Source of the DNA: Ureibacillus thermosphaericus
GTDB lineage: Bacteria; Bacillota; Bacilli; Bacillales_A; Planococcaceae
Direction: 5' to 3'
NCBI RefSeq assembly: GCF_012396605.1
Contig: NZ_JAAXPW010000002.1
Span: forward strand, 124,001-188,000
Length of the DNA: 64,000 bases
Of the stretch, positions 17,906 to 26,844 are shown piece by piece; position 1 is the first letter of the stretch; each line of letters begins with the position of its first letter. The position numbers and the translations under genes were made by a program. Under the pieces are notes generated by a model, which saw only the letters and a list, made by a program, of their open reading frames with translations, was not told the origin of the DNA and searched no databases.

Positions 17906-18802
17906 ATGAACAAATGGCTTTTTAGCATGTTAGTCATCTTAACAACCTTTTTAATGGGTTCATCTTTTGCTATCGGTAAGATTGGCCTTTCATATACAAC
18001 ACCGCTTTTATTAGTCGGCATACGTTTTTCTTTAGCAGGAGTGATTATGGCCATCGCTGTTCGATTATTAAGAATCCCTCATCCTAAAGCCTTTTTCCAA
18101 TGGATCAAAATCGCTGTCATCGGTTCCTTTCAAACAGCTGGCGTTATGTCATGTATCTTTCTCAGCTTAAGGACAATTTCAGCGGGGCAATCTTCCATAT
18201 TAACATTTATGAACCCACTTTTAGTCGTTATCTTTGGAACGATTTTTATGAAATTATCGTATAACCTACGCCAATGGACAGGTGTGATATTAGGTTTTAT
18301 TGGAGTATTCATAACCCTTGGGGCGAAGTTAAGTTTTGAAATCGGGTCGATCCTCGCATTTCTATCTGCAGTTTCATGGGCAATTGGCACATTGCTCATA
18401 AAAAAATGGGGAAATGAATTTAATACATGGGTATTGACGGCCTACCAAATGTTATTTGGCGGCATCATATTGTTAATTGGAAGTCTGATTTTAGAAAATC
18501 CCTACTTCCGAATAACCGGCACATCCATTTCTATCGTATTGTGGCTCGCCATTATGGCATCCATCGTCCAATTTGCAGGCTGGTTTTATTTGCTTCAAAA
18601 AGGCGATCCCGGCAAAACAAGCGCCTTTTTGTTCTTGGCACCATTTTTCGGGGTTCTTTCTGGATGGTTAATATTAGATGAAACGATTAATTGGTATGTG
18701 ACCATCGGAGGTCTTTGCATATTTACTGGAATCTTCTTAGTGAACTGGACTAGCAGCAGGAAGATGGAGGCTGGCTCGTTGGAAACTTCATTAAATAAAT
18801 AA
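17906..18802 (+). CDS. EamA/DMT-family permease
   Basis: 298-residue membrane protein with ten predicted helices in two EamA repeats. Repeat 1 begins MLVILTTFLMGSSFAIGKIG; repeat 2 begins around residue 150 with GSILAFLSAVSWAIGTLLI. DMT carriers export or import metabolites such as amino acids and their analogues. Good site GGGGAGGG before the ATG. Monocistronic, ending before the convergent hairpin at 18836-18870. Substrate cannot be predicted. Confidence 0.88.
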   Translation: MNKWLFSMLVILTTFLMGSSFAIGKIGLSYTTPLLLVGIRFSLAGVIMAIAVRLLRIPHPKAFFQWIKIAVIGSFQTAGVMSCIFLSLRTISAGQSSILTFMNPLLVVIFGTIFMKLSYNLRQWTGVILGFIGVFITLGAKLSFEIGSILAFLSAVSWAIGTLLIKKWGNEFNTWVLTAYQMLFGGIILLIGSLILENPYFRITGTSISIVLWLAIMASIVQFAGWFYLLQKGDPGKTSAFLFLAPFFGVLSGWLILDETINWYVTIGGLCIFTGIFLVNWTSSRKMEAGSLETSLNK

Positions 18803-18835
18803 AAATATTTCTTTTTCATGCCAAATAAAATCAAT

Positions 18836-18870
18836 GGGCATAGCAGTTTCATTTACTTTCTGCTATGCCC
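18836..18870. terminator. Bidirectional hairpin between convergent genes
   Basis: GGGCATAGCAG / CTGCTATGCCC, 11-bp arms. T-rich flanks are modest. Confidence 0.6.
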
Positions 18871-18965
18871 CTCTAACATTCTGCTAATCAGCCAGTGAAA
18901 GTAATCAAAATATCCTTGCACGGAGACCCACCATTTTATCCTAAGCTACAATAACTGATAAACCC

Positions 18966-19595
18966 CTATTTCATTTCTTCCACTTTAAACCTTAACACTG
19001 TTTTTAATTTTTCCGGTGCCGTTTTTCTCGGATCTGAAATATAGATTTCTTTATGGGTTTTTTCTGCCCGCTTTAAGTTATTTTCTGCACAATACTGTTC
19101 CATCCGTTCGAAAGTTTCCCATTCATCATCGAAACTGCCGATATGCATCGCTTGTACACATAACCCTTCCGAAATCGTTTCAAATTGAACTTGGTTGACA
19201 TCCAAATCCGGCTTTTTCTTCTTCACCGTATCCCGTGCATATTGAAACAATTCTTCCGTTACAAAATCCGGTTGCCGAATCATTAATTTATACACGAGAT
19301 GATTTTTATCCAAATAATCTTTCGTTCTCCCCTCTTCATCCAAATCCCAATGCCCTTCCAATGGAAACACGGTATATTCATAATACCCTTCCGGCGTAAT
19401 CCCCTTTTTCGGCATCATTCGAATCGCATAGGATAAAGCATAAAGAATTTCGATATGCTCTTGAAATGGTTTCTCGTTCGGATTTCCCTTGCCATCAATC
19501 GTAAAAAATTTCATCGATGGCACATGAATAGTGGTTGGTTGTGTACCGGGCAAGTAAAGTTCTTTTAAATGTTTTCTCCATTCAAATTTACTCAT
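18966..19595 (-). CDS. GyrI-like small-molecule-binding domain protein
   Basis: 209 residues. The N-terminal start KFEWRKHLKELYLPG, then PSMKFFTIDGKGNPN and a C-terminal block with EGLCVQAMHIGSF, are characteristic of stand-alone GyrI-like domain proteins related to the SOUL/effector-binding fold of AraC- and MerR-type regulators. It lacks a DNA-binding domain, so it is probably a cytoplasmic ligand-binding or hydrolase-like protein. Single gene, converging on the DMT permease. Confidence 0.8.
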   Translation of the reverse strand: MSKFEWRKHLKELYLPGTQPTTIHVPSMKFFTIDGKGNPNEKPFQEHIEILYALSYAIRMMPKKGITPEGYYEYTVFPLEGHWDLDEEGRTKDYLDKNHLVYKLMIRQPDFVTEELFQYARDTVKKKKPDLDVNQVQFETISEGLCVQAMHIGSFDDEWETFERMEQYCAENNLKRAEKTHKEIYISDPRKTAPEKLKTVLRFKVEEMK

Positions 19596-19828
19596 TTATT
19601 ATCACTCTTTTCTTACAAAACATTTTATCTTCTGTTAATATCAATATTATTGCATAGCATTACCGGAAACGGATTAAAATCATTCACTGAAGAAACACTT
19701 TCACTCAAATTATTGACACAATCAGGAAATTCTTTGCATTTTAGCTACAATGGATATAAGTATCTTAGACAATGCCTAGTTATTAGTACAATACTAAAAG
19801 CGACAATCGCTAAAGAAAGGGATTAAGG

Positions 19829-20356
19829 ATGACAAATATTCTCCTCATCTTAGTTTTACAGTTGATTTATGTTCCATTGCTTACATTGCGCACAATCTTT
19901 TTAGTCAAAAACTTAACGTTCCTAGCAGCAATGATTGGAACGTTAGAAATGCTCATTTACGTCTTTGGGCTTTCCCTCGTATTCAGCGGGGATCAAAGTT
20001 TTCTTGCAATGATTGTATATGCAGTCGGCTTTGGATTAGGGATCTTTTTAGGAACGAAAATTGAAAATAAATTAGCGATTGGTTACGTGTATGTAACCAT
20101 CAATACTCAAACGAAAAACCATGAATTAATCAATACACTCCGCTCCAACGGTTTTGCTGTTACAACCTACGTTGGTGAAGGACGAGACAGCGAACGTTAC
20201 AAATATGAAATTTTAGCAAAACGAAATCGTGAGAAAGAGCTCTTTGAACTCGTTAACTCCATCGAGCCAAAAGCATTCATTATTTCCTATGAACCGAAAT
20301 CCTTTAAAGGCGGTTTCCTTGTTGATCGAATGAAAAAACATAAAAATCATTCATAA
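19829..20356 (+). CDS. UPF0316 membrane protein (DUF5698 + DUF2179)
   Basis: 175 residues with three membrane helices in the first 90 residues (the phrase LRTIFLVKNLTFLAAMIGTLE is typical of UPF0316, B. subtilis YebE group). A cytoplasmic DUF2179 domain follows (about 95-165) with GFAVTTYVGEGRDSERYKYE; DUF2179 is thought to bind a small ligand. Good site AAAGGGATTAAGG. Ends before the long hairpin repeat at 20441. Function unknown. Confidence 0.85.
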   Translation: MTNILLILVLQLIYVPLLTLRTIFLVKNLTFLAAMIGTLEMLIYVFGLSLVFSGDQSFLAMIVYAVGFGLGIFLGTKIENKLAIGYVYVTINTQTKNHELINTLRSNGFAVTTYVGEGRDSERYKYEILAKRNREKELFELVNSIEPKAFIISYEPKSFKGGFLVDRMKKHKNHS

Positions 20357-20402
20357 CAAATTCATTTTGAGACAGCGAAGATTGCGGAATCTTGTCTCGA
20401 CA

Positions 20403-20478
20403 ACCGCAGAAGCAAAGAGTAAAAGATTATTGGACAAGTGGGGGTGTCTAGAAAGTTATACGACTTTCTAGACACCCC
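20403..20478. repeat. Dispersed intergenic repeat with a 16-bp perfect hairpin, copy 1
   Basis: Leader ACCGCAGAAGCAAAGAG then TAAAAGATTATTGGA, followed by the perfect hairpin GGGGTGTCTAGAAAGT (20441-20456) / ACTTTCTAGACACCCC (20463-20478). A diverged copy with the same leader and hairpin is at 48703-48784. It lies between convergent genes and probably terminates both. Confidence 0.75.
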
Positions 20479-20490
20479 TATAATATGCTT

Positions 20491-21345
20491 TTATCCTACA
20501 TATCGGCGTAATATGCGATCCACCGATGGACCATATGATTCCCCAAACATATTTAAATGTACTAATAAATAATAGAGTTGATACAATTCTTTGCGCTCTT
20601 CATATTCTGGTGAAAGCGGGAATACCGATTGATATGCCTCGTAAAATCGTCGAGAAAAACCACCGAATAATTCCGTAAAAGCAAGTTCCATTTCATGATC
20701 TCCGAATAGGATTGCAGGGTCAATTAAATACGGAACCCCTTCCGGACCCGTCATCCAATTACCTCCCCACAAATCCCCATGCAATAAGCAAGACTTTGGT
20801 GTTCTCGGAATCCACTCATCTAATCTCTCCATCAGTTTTACAAGCCTTTTTTCGCGTGTCTGTCCCATTGTACCTGAAGCTTTTCCCCGCTTCCATTGGC
20901 CAACTAAACGCACGTCCCTATAATATTCCACCCAATCATCCATCAATCGATTTTGTTGCGGCAACTTTCCAATATAACTTTCCCCTTCTAAACCATATCC
21001 TTTTGCATCGGCAAGGTGAAGTGTTGCTAGACGTTCTCCTAATAGCGCATCCGTTTCATAAGTCTTTTTCCCTTCAATCCACTCTAGCCAAAGCATGGGA
21101 ATGCCTTCTATTTCTAAGCAACCTAATACATTTGGTACATTGATTGTACCGGTCCCCTGAATCATCTTCAGCCCGCGCTCTTCAAATTGGAAAAAGCCGA
21201 TATTCATTTGTTGATTCAGCTTTACAAAATATTCATGTTGATTTGTTAGCACATAATATGCTTTATTAATATCGCCGCCGGATACTGGATGAATTTCTTG
21301 AATTTTTTCGTGGGGTGAAATCGTTTGTAATCCTTTTTTTATCAT
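20491..21345 (-). CDS. Fructosamine kinase family protein
   Basis: About 284 residues of an APH-like kinase fold, from MIKKGLQTISPHEKIQE. Motifs: GGDINKAYYV near the start, catalytic LLHGDLWGGNWM, and DPAILFGDHEMELAF for metal binding. The family phosphorylates fructosamines and ribulosamines on glycated proteins or free amino acids. ATG at 21345 is preferred; a TTG at 21354 sits five bases after AAGGGTGG and may be the true start. A longer frame runs to 21486 but its extra residues are unlike the family. Confidence 0.85.
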   Translation of the reverse strand: MIKKGLQTISPHEKIQEIHPVSGGDINKAYYVLTNQHEYFVKLNQQMNIGFFQFEERGLKMIQGTGTINVPNVLGCLEIEGIPMLWLEWIEGKKTYETDALLGERLATLHLADAKGYGLEGESYIGKLPQQNRLMDDWVEYYRDVRLVGQWKRGKASGTMGQTREKRLVKLMERLDEWIPRTPKSCLLHGDLWGGNWMTGPEGVPYLIDPAILFGDHEMELAFTELFGGFSRRFYEAYQSVFPLSPEYEERKELYQLYYLLVHLNMFGESYGPSVDRILRRYVG

Positions 21346-21717
21346 CGTAATCAATTTGACCACCCTTATCATTGTTCTATCGATTAATACTATCCTCATA
21401 TAAAAATAATAAATCAAAATTACTATGGTTTCTTTTCTAATGTTCTTTTTTAAGATACAAACAATATAATCAAGTCTTTCATCCATATAAAATTATCTTT
21501 TCCGAAATAATAATCATAGTTCTTTTTCACTACTTTTTTGGATCGTTTATATTTTCCTTCATTATTATTCCAATATAGATAAACTCTCTAATCTCGTTGA
21601 TTTTCAACTGATTATCAATAACGTTAATGAGGTTAAATAGAACGATTATGAGTTTTCTTATGAATATCTTTTTATATTTGTTATCATTATTTTGATAGTA
21701 TATTTATCCCATAAAAA
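21346..21717. other. Very AT-rich divergent intergenic region
   Basis: Holds the promoters of the fructosamine kinase gene and the sensor kinase gene. I see no autoinducing-peptide-like small gene and no agrB homologue here. Confidence 0.4.
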
Positions 21718-23073
21718 TTGCAAAATTATGAAATTATAAAATTCCGAAAAATAGATATTTTGATAGATACTCTAGGAAATTTACTTTTTCCTTTAGAGAG
21801 GAAGATTCATATTATCCAATATAGTTTAGGGCTGATTGGGACTCTATACACGATTATTGCCCTTCATTACACGTTAAACATTAGTTTTTCATTAAAAAAT
21901 GTATTTTATATCATGCTTTTGATTGTGCTTCCCTCCCTCATCTCATATTATTTTTTTCCTGTTTGGGTTGGGATTTTTATATCATTCATTACGATTTGTG
22001 TTGTATTTTTCTATATTACGAGAACAACTAAAGCTCTCTATCATGTGTTATTACTAATTATTGGACAAATGATTTCATACTCTCTAACGAAAATTTTCAT
22101 GTTGCCAATTGAGTTAAACGCTTTCGCTTGGCTAGAGCATGTTTTTATGATTCTATTAAATGTAATCTTTGTATATATTTTCTTCAAGCGATTAAATAAA
22201 GGAATTGAATTTACTAATTTCACTATGAATATGCAATTATTTATTTTTTTTATTTTATGTTCCTCATTCATAGTGTTTCTGATAAACATTTTTTTTAGCA
22301 CATTAATGGTAGATAGTTTTTGGATATATGTTTATTTTTTTACACAATTTCTGTATCTCGTTATTCTATTGACCGTGCTGTATTTGTTGCAACGTCAATT
22401 CCACAAAAATCAGCATTTAAAGATGGAAATGGTGAAACAGAATCAGTTGTCAAATTATATTGTTGCGCTTGAAACAATTAATGAAGATATGAAGCATTTT
22501 CGCCATGATTATGCTAATATCCTCTTTACACTGCAAACATTTATCGAAACAGAAGACATACAAGGATTAAAACATTATTTCCAATCTCGAATCTTAAAAG
22601 TAGAACAGCAAACACTCCTAACCAACAAAGCATTTTGCCAAATTAAAAACTTAAAACTCATGGAGTTAAAGGGGTTAATCGCTTCAAAACTGCTCATTGC
22701 TGAACAATTAGGGATAAATGTTCATCTAGAAATTCCGGAAGAGGTCCATACAGCTCCCGCTGATATGATTGACTTATCACGAATCATTGGAATCTTAATT
22801 GATAACGCAATTGAAGCAAGTGAAAAAGCATCTACTAAACAAATTCAAATTGGATTCATTCAAACTCCTTCATCAATGTTAATTGTCATAAAAAATACTT
22901 TTGATGAAATGCCGGATATGAATCTATTATTTAAAGGATATTATTCTACAAAAGGGGAAGGACGCGGAATCGGACTTGTCAATGTAAGAAAACTATTGCA
23001 TAAATACCCGAATGCAACTATGAATACTCGCATCGAAAATGGATGGTTTATCCAAGAATTAGAATTTCGCTAG
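21718..23073 (+). CDS. GHKL sensor histidine kinase, AgrC-like
   Basis: 451 residues. The first about 225 residues contain six to seven hydrophobic helices, then a coiled-coil linker and a GHKL kinase core. H-box HFRHDYANILFTL, N-box IIGILIDNAIEAS, G-box GEGRGIGLVNVRKL. Such kinases usually read peptide pheromones and phosphorylate LytTR regulators. The start is a weak TTG with no ribosome site in view; the next ATG in frame would cut several helices. It is six bases from the regulator gene's ribosome-site region. No agrB or agrD neighbour, so the signal is unknown. Confidence 0.85.
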   Translation: MQNYEIIKFRKIDILIDTLGNLLFPLERKIHIIQYSLGLIGTLYTIIALHYTLNISFSLKNVFYIMLLIVLPSLISYYFFPVWVGIFISFITICVVFFYITRTTKALYHVLLLIIGQMISYSLTKIFMLPIELNAFAWLEHVFMILLNVIFVYIFFKRLNKGIEFTNFTMNMQLFIFFILCSSFIVFLINIFFSTLMVDSFWIYVYFFTQFLYLVILLTVLYLLQRQFHKNQHLKMEMVKQNQLSNYIVALETINEDMKHFRHDYANILFTLQTFIETEDIQGLKHYFQSRILKVEQQTLLTNKAFCQIKNLKLMELKGLIASKLLIAEQLGINVHLEIPEEVHTAPADMIDLSRIIGILIDNAIEASEKASTKQIQIGFIQTPSSMLIVIKNTFDEMPDMNLLFKGYYSTKGEGRGIGLVNVRKLLHKYPNATMNTRIENGWFIQELEFR

Positions 23074-23088
23074 ACGGAGGTGCCGAGT

Positions 23089-23862
23089 GTGAATATTGTA
23101 ATTTGTGAAGATAACTATGAACATCGACAATTTATTCAATCTCAAATTTTAAAATATTCAACTTTTCATGAACCTAGTATAGAAATTGTATTATCTACAG
23201 GGCATGCCGAGGATGTGTTAAGTTTTATTGAAGAGCAACGAGGGGATTGTTATTTTCTCGACATTGAGCTAAATAATGAAAAGATGAGGGGTTTAGAGTT
23301 AGCTGCTGCAATACGCAAAAAAGATCCATTGACCAACATTATTTTTATTACACAACACGCAGATCAACTTCAACTTACTTTTTCGTATAAAATCGCTGCA
23401 TTGGACTTTATCGTAAAAGATAGCCCCACTCTACTATCAAAACAAATTATCGATGCTTTAAAAGTGGCCTTCGAGCGTTATAAACAACTGGGTGAATCGA
23501 AGGAAGAACCCATTTTCCAAATTAAAATAGGAGAAAAAATTAAAAATATTTTATTGGACGATATTTACTATTTTGAAACATCCCATATCATTCATAAAAT
23601 CATGCTCTATGAAAAAAATGGCTGTTATGAGTATTATGGGAAACTAAAAGAAATTGAGAAAATTGATGACCGCTTTTTCCGATGCCACAAAAGTTACGTC
23701 ATCAATTTACAGCATGTAAAAGAAATAAATAAAAAAGATCGCATTGTCATTATGACAAATGGCGGTATATGCCAAGTTTCTCATCGCAATTTGCGTCTTA
23801 TGCAAAGACGGTTAGATGAATTTTTATGCAATTGTTTAGAAAAACAGAAAATCGAAGCTTGA
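23089..23862 (+). CDS. LytTR-type response regulator, AgrA-like
   Basis: About 257 residues. Receiver domain from NIVICEDN with the phospho-acceptor Asp in YFLDIEL; ITQHADQ and LDFIVKD follow. The LytTR DNA-binding domain (about 145-245) contains YYFETSHIIHKIMLY and RFFRCHKSYVINLQHV. GTG at 23089 is eight bases after GGAGG, better than the GTG at 23080 that overlaps the site. Cotranscribed with the sensor kinase. LytTR regulators bind direct repeats about 21 bp apart; targets are not identified here. Confidence 0.87.
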   Translation: MNIVICEDNYEHRQFIQSQILKYSTFHEPSIEIVLSTGHAEDVLSFIEEQRGDCYFLDIELNNEKMRGLELAAAIRKKDPLTNIIFITQHADQLQLTFSYKIAALDFIVKDSPTLLSKQIIDALKVAFERYKQLGESKEEPIFQIKIGEKIKNILLDDIYYFETSHIIHKIMLYEKNGCYEYYGKLKEIEKIDDRFFRCHKSYVINLQHVKEINKKDRIVIMTNGGICQVSHRNLRLMQRRLDEFLCNCLEKQKIEA

Positions 23863-23901
23863 CCCACTTAACCTTAAGTCGTCAGGTTGATTAAAAAATC
23901 A

Positions 23902-23952
23902 GCGCCTCCGAATTGTTTTGCTTGCATTAACCAAATCGGAGGCGCATTTTTT
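23902..23952. terminator. Terminator GCGCCTCCGA hairpin
   Basis: GCGCCTCCGA / TCGGAGGCGC arms with a long loop and a T run; serves the two-component operon and the convergent nitroreductase gene. Confidence 0.8.
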
Positions 23953-23972
23953 TCGTATTTTAATCATTGCAT

Positions 23973-24569
23973 CTATTCTTCTTTATGCTCTTCTTCGTTC
24001 TCACCAAAAATTGTCACAATCTCGTCAGATTTTTTACGATCTTTTCCTTTTGGCAGTTCATCAAAATAACCAAATTGCACCATGCCTACAATTCGTTCTC
24101 CAGGCTTTACTCCTAGTGCTTTACGAAAATCTGGTTTATCTAAAAATTCCGGAGTTTTCCAACAAGATCCAATGCCGTAATCCCATGCTAGAAGCATCAT
24201 ATTTTGAATGAGTGCACATGCTGCTGCAAAGTCTTCTAATCGTTCCTTTTGGCGAGGGTCTTCTGGAACAATCACAAACACATAACCACCTGGTGTTGTG
24301 AATTTTTGCATGCGTTTTTCTACTTCTTCCTCCGAAAGCGTTCTCCAATCCGGAATCGTTGTATTGCGCAGTAAATCATGAAGTTGGAACAGTTCTTTAC
24401 CACATGCCACGACAAGTCGCCAAGGTTCACGGTTTTGATGATTTGGCGCCCAAACGGCATCATCTATAATTTGCAATAAATCCGCTCGATCTACAGGCTG
24501 TCCGTTGAATTTTTTAATCGATCGTCTTCCGATAATGGCTTCTCTTACCGTTAACGCTTGTTCATTCAT
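23973..24569 (-). CDS. Nitroreductase-family flavoprotein
   Basis: 198 residues of the FMN-dependent NfsB/FRP fold. FMN contacts: RRSIKKFN near the N terminus, WAPNHQNREPWRLVV (residues 40-54), and the GIGSCWKTPEF segment. Reduces nitroaromatics, quinones or enones with NAD(P)H. AAGGAG lies 12 bases before the ATG. The end is acidic (ENEEEHKEE). Substrate unknown. Confidence 0.88.
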   Translation of the reverse strand: MNEQALTVREAIIGRRSIKKFNGQPVDRADLLQIIDDAVWAPNHQNREPWRLVVACGKELFQLHDLLRNTTIPDWRTLSEEEVEKRMQKFTTPGGYVFVIVPEDPRQKERLEDFAAACALIQNMMLLAWDYGIGSCWKTPEFLDKPDFRKALGVKPGERIVGMVQFGYFDELPKGKDRKKSDEIVTIFGENEEEHKEE

Positions 24570-24717
24570 TCGTTCATTACTCTCCTTAAAAATATAGGTT
24601 GAACTTTATTACGTTTATCTCCAAACAACCTTATCACAAAACTTGTTGAATTTAAATATCCATTATTAGAGCCTCTATTCTTTATTATATAACACACTTC
24701 CTATTCGGTCGAAAACG

Positions 24718-25251
24718 TTAATAGAATATATCATCTATTTTAAAGAAATAATATTGTATATTTGGCGTATAGGCATATGAATTGGAATAATCATAGTGTC
24801 GGTCCGCACTAGGTCCTGTATGGGCATGAACGTAAGGAACACCATCAATCACGCTTGTCACAATAGTGCTATGATCGATGACTCCATTCCCTTGAAAGTC
24901 ATAAAAAATTACATCTCCAGGTTCTAATTCGGAAGGAGTATAAACACGCTTAGCCGTTAACCCTGCTTTAGAACTCTCCAAATACCATCTTAAACTATGA
25001 GCAACCGCCCAACTATAACTCCATGTTTCATTTGGATAATAGTATTCTCTCGCTCCAACTTTCCAGCCATCCGTAATCCACCAACCCTTGTTTCGATTCG
25101 GATAACCTGACATCGGAGCTCCTCCTGCACGCAGCGCTTGTGATACAAAATTTGTACAATCCACTGTAAAAATAGGATAATTTGGATTAAACGAATCCCA
25201 CCAAGTTCTTGCATAATCGACAGCTGCTTGCCGATTGTAATAAATTGCTAT
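24718..25251 (-). CDS. Amidase-domain (Amidase_6) protein with apparent ATA start
   Basis: The domain runs from YYNRQAAVDYARTWWDSFNP through DCTNFVSQALRAGGAPM to DHSTIVTSV, with catalytic Cys in DCTNF and His in IDHST: a papain-like NlpC/CHAP-type fold used on peptidoglycan or amides. No ATG, GTG or TTG exists before the domain; the first is a GTG just before the catalytic Cys at 25164. A perfect AAGGAGGT (25258-25265) sits six bases before ATA at 25249-25251, which would give 177 residues starting exactly at the domain. Alternatively ATG 25274-25276 joins the frame if one A of the A6 tract (25264-25269) is removed. No signal peptide is seen. Confidence 0.7.
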   Translation of the reverse strand: MAIYYNRQAAVDYARTWWDSFNPNYPIFTVDCTNFVSQALRAGGAPMSGYPNRNKGWWITDGWKVGAREYYYPNETWSYSWAVAHSLRWYLESSKAGLTAKRVYTPSELEPGDVIFYDFQGNGVIDHSTIVTSVIDGVPYVHAHTGPSADRHYDYSNSYAYTPNIQYYFFKIDDIFY

Positions 25252-25465
25252 TTGCTTACCTCCTTTTTTCCATCATCTTATGAATAAATCGCTGTTTTCT
25301 GAACTTCCTACATATTGTTCTAATCAAGAAAAAATTGTAAAATTCTGATACAATATTATTTATGAATATCTATGTATCCACATTATTTTCATGGTAAATT
25401 TTTGAAATTTCATCATATATTTATTAGGGAATTCTTTTGAATTATGGATTGAGAGGATGTTGACA

Positions 25466-26494
25466 TTGGTGCAGCATGCTGAAAGAGAAATTTTTGAGTG
25501 GACTAGTTTATGCGATAAAAAGGGAAATTTAAATCCTGCTGCTATTGGTTATGCTAGAAAACCAATTATCGAATGTAATTTATCTGGACATTTTATGCGA
25601 AAGAAGAAATGGAATTATTGGTGTTGTTACGGAGAAGATGTATTATTTTCTGTTACGATCTGTCATTTTGATTACGCTGTTTCTTGCTTTATTTACTTTC
25701 TAGAATATGAAACTCAACGTTTCTTTGAAAAAACCGTTACAATTCCATTAGGCGTTGTAAAAAAATTAAAAATGCCAACTCGTGTACTTGAACCAATTCG
25801 ATTTACAAACAGCGAAATCAATGTCAATATCTCTTATTTTCAAAATCAAACATTGCTAGCGGTCAGTTGCGATAACTTTGATAACGAGCCCCTAAATGTT
25901 AATTTGAAGATATTGCATCCTGTTGGCGACGAATCGTTGAATGTCGTCGTGCCATGGAACCGCCACACTTTTCAATTTACCGCAAAGCATCACATACTGC
26001 CGACGAAAGGATTTATCAAACTTGGAAATAAGCGATATGAGTTTCATGAGGAAGAATGTTTTAGCGTATTGGATTTTGGAAGAGGTGTCTGGCCACGGGA
26101 AGTGATATGGAATTGGGCAAATGCTTCCCAGCGACTTCGCAATAAGCGAGTAGGGTTAAATTTTGGAGGTAAGTGGACGGACGGTACAGGTATGACAGAA
26201 AACGCTGTATTCGTAGATGGAAAAATGACAAAAATCCATGAAGACGTCATTTTTGAATATGATCGCTCTAATTTCAAAAAACCTTGGTACATTACAACAA
26301 AGTTTACCGACTCCATCATGCTTACCTTCCATCCATTTTTTGAAAGGGTAGCAAAAACGGATTTAAAGCTTGTGCAATCAGAAGTGCATCAGCTAGTTGG
26401 CTATTATAACGGTAAAGTCAAATTGGAAGATGGAAGTACCCTCATCATTCAACAAATGTTAGGCTGCATTGAGGAACACGTTGCTAAGTGGTAA
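25466..26494 (+). CDS. DUF2804 protein
   Basis: About 342 residues recognised as DUF2804 by its overall pattern: KWNYWCCYGEDVLFSVTIC early, DFGRGVWPREVIWNWANA centrally, and GLNFGGKWTDGTGMTENAV. The tryptophan-rich beta-structure resembles carotenoid-hydratase/AttH-like lipocalin folds, but function is not established. AGAGG lies nine bases before the TTG at 25466; an ATG at 25457 directly abuts the site. Single gene, with a terminator of the GCCTGACC type downstream. Confidence 0.8.
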   Translation: MVQHAEREIFEWTSLCDKKGNLNPAAIGYARKPIIECNLSGHFMRKKKWNYWCCYGEDVLFSVTICHFDYAVSCFIYFLEYETQRFFEKTVTIPLGVVKKLKMPTRVLEPIRFTNSEINVNISYFQNQTLLAVSCDNFDNEPLNVNLKILHPVGDESLNVVVPWNRHTFQFTAKHHILPTKGFIKLGNKRYEFHEEECFSVLDFGRGVWPREVIWNWANASQRLRNKRVGLNFGGKWTDGTGMTENAVFVDGKMTKIHEDVIFEYDRSNFKKPWYITTKFTDSIMLTFHPFFERVAKTDLKLVQSEVHQLVGYYNGKVKLEDGSTLIIQQMLGCIEEHVAKW

Positions 26495-26576
26495 CAAAAG
26501 TGAATTAAAAGCTTATGTTGATGCTTTTCTACTGACTGACGCTTACGTATTTTCACAAAACAATTGCAACGATGTA

Positions 26577-26653
26577 AACCACCGCACGAAAAGATTGAAT
26601 AAAAGAATTTGAGCCTGACCAAAAGTTTGGCACTTTTCGGTTAGGCTCTTTTT
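26577..26653 (+). terminator. Terminator with shared GAGCCTGACC motif and repeat-like leader
   Basis: GAGCCTGACCAAAAGT (26610-26625) / ACTTTTCGGTTAGGCTC (26631-26647) then six or more T residues. The leader ACCGCACGAAAAGATTG recalls the leaders at 20403 and 48703. The hairpin sequence recalls the one at 5644-5679. Confidence 0.75.
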
Positions 26654-26798
26654 TCATTTAATTTACATGATTAATTGTTTATTTTCATTCGCCAAAATAG
26701 AATTGGAAACTTTTACCTTGCTCTTCCCACCTAATTGTTCCATCACAATTTCACCAATTTTTCTCTTCCAGTTACCTTTTCAATCTTGAAAATAGAAA

Positions 26799-26834
26799 AA
26801 ACCTCTTTGAATCTCGACTCTTTCAAAGAGGTTT
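26799..26834. terminator. Terminator of the glycerophosphodiester phosphodiesterase gene
   Basis: AAACCTCTTTGA / TCAAAGAGGTTT, 12-bp arms. Confidence 0.8.
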
Positions 26835-26844
26835 GCTTTATTAA

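Noticed and set aside
25258-25276. Programmed frameshift at AAAAAAG in the amidase gene
   Set aside because: The needed shift is +1, not the -1 typical for this heptamer, and no ribosome site precedes that ATG; ATA initiation or mutation is simpler.
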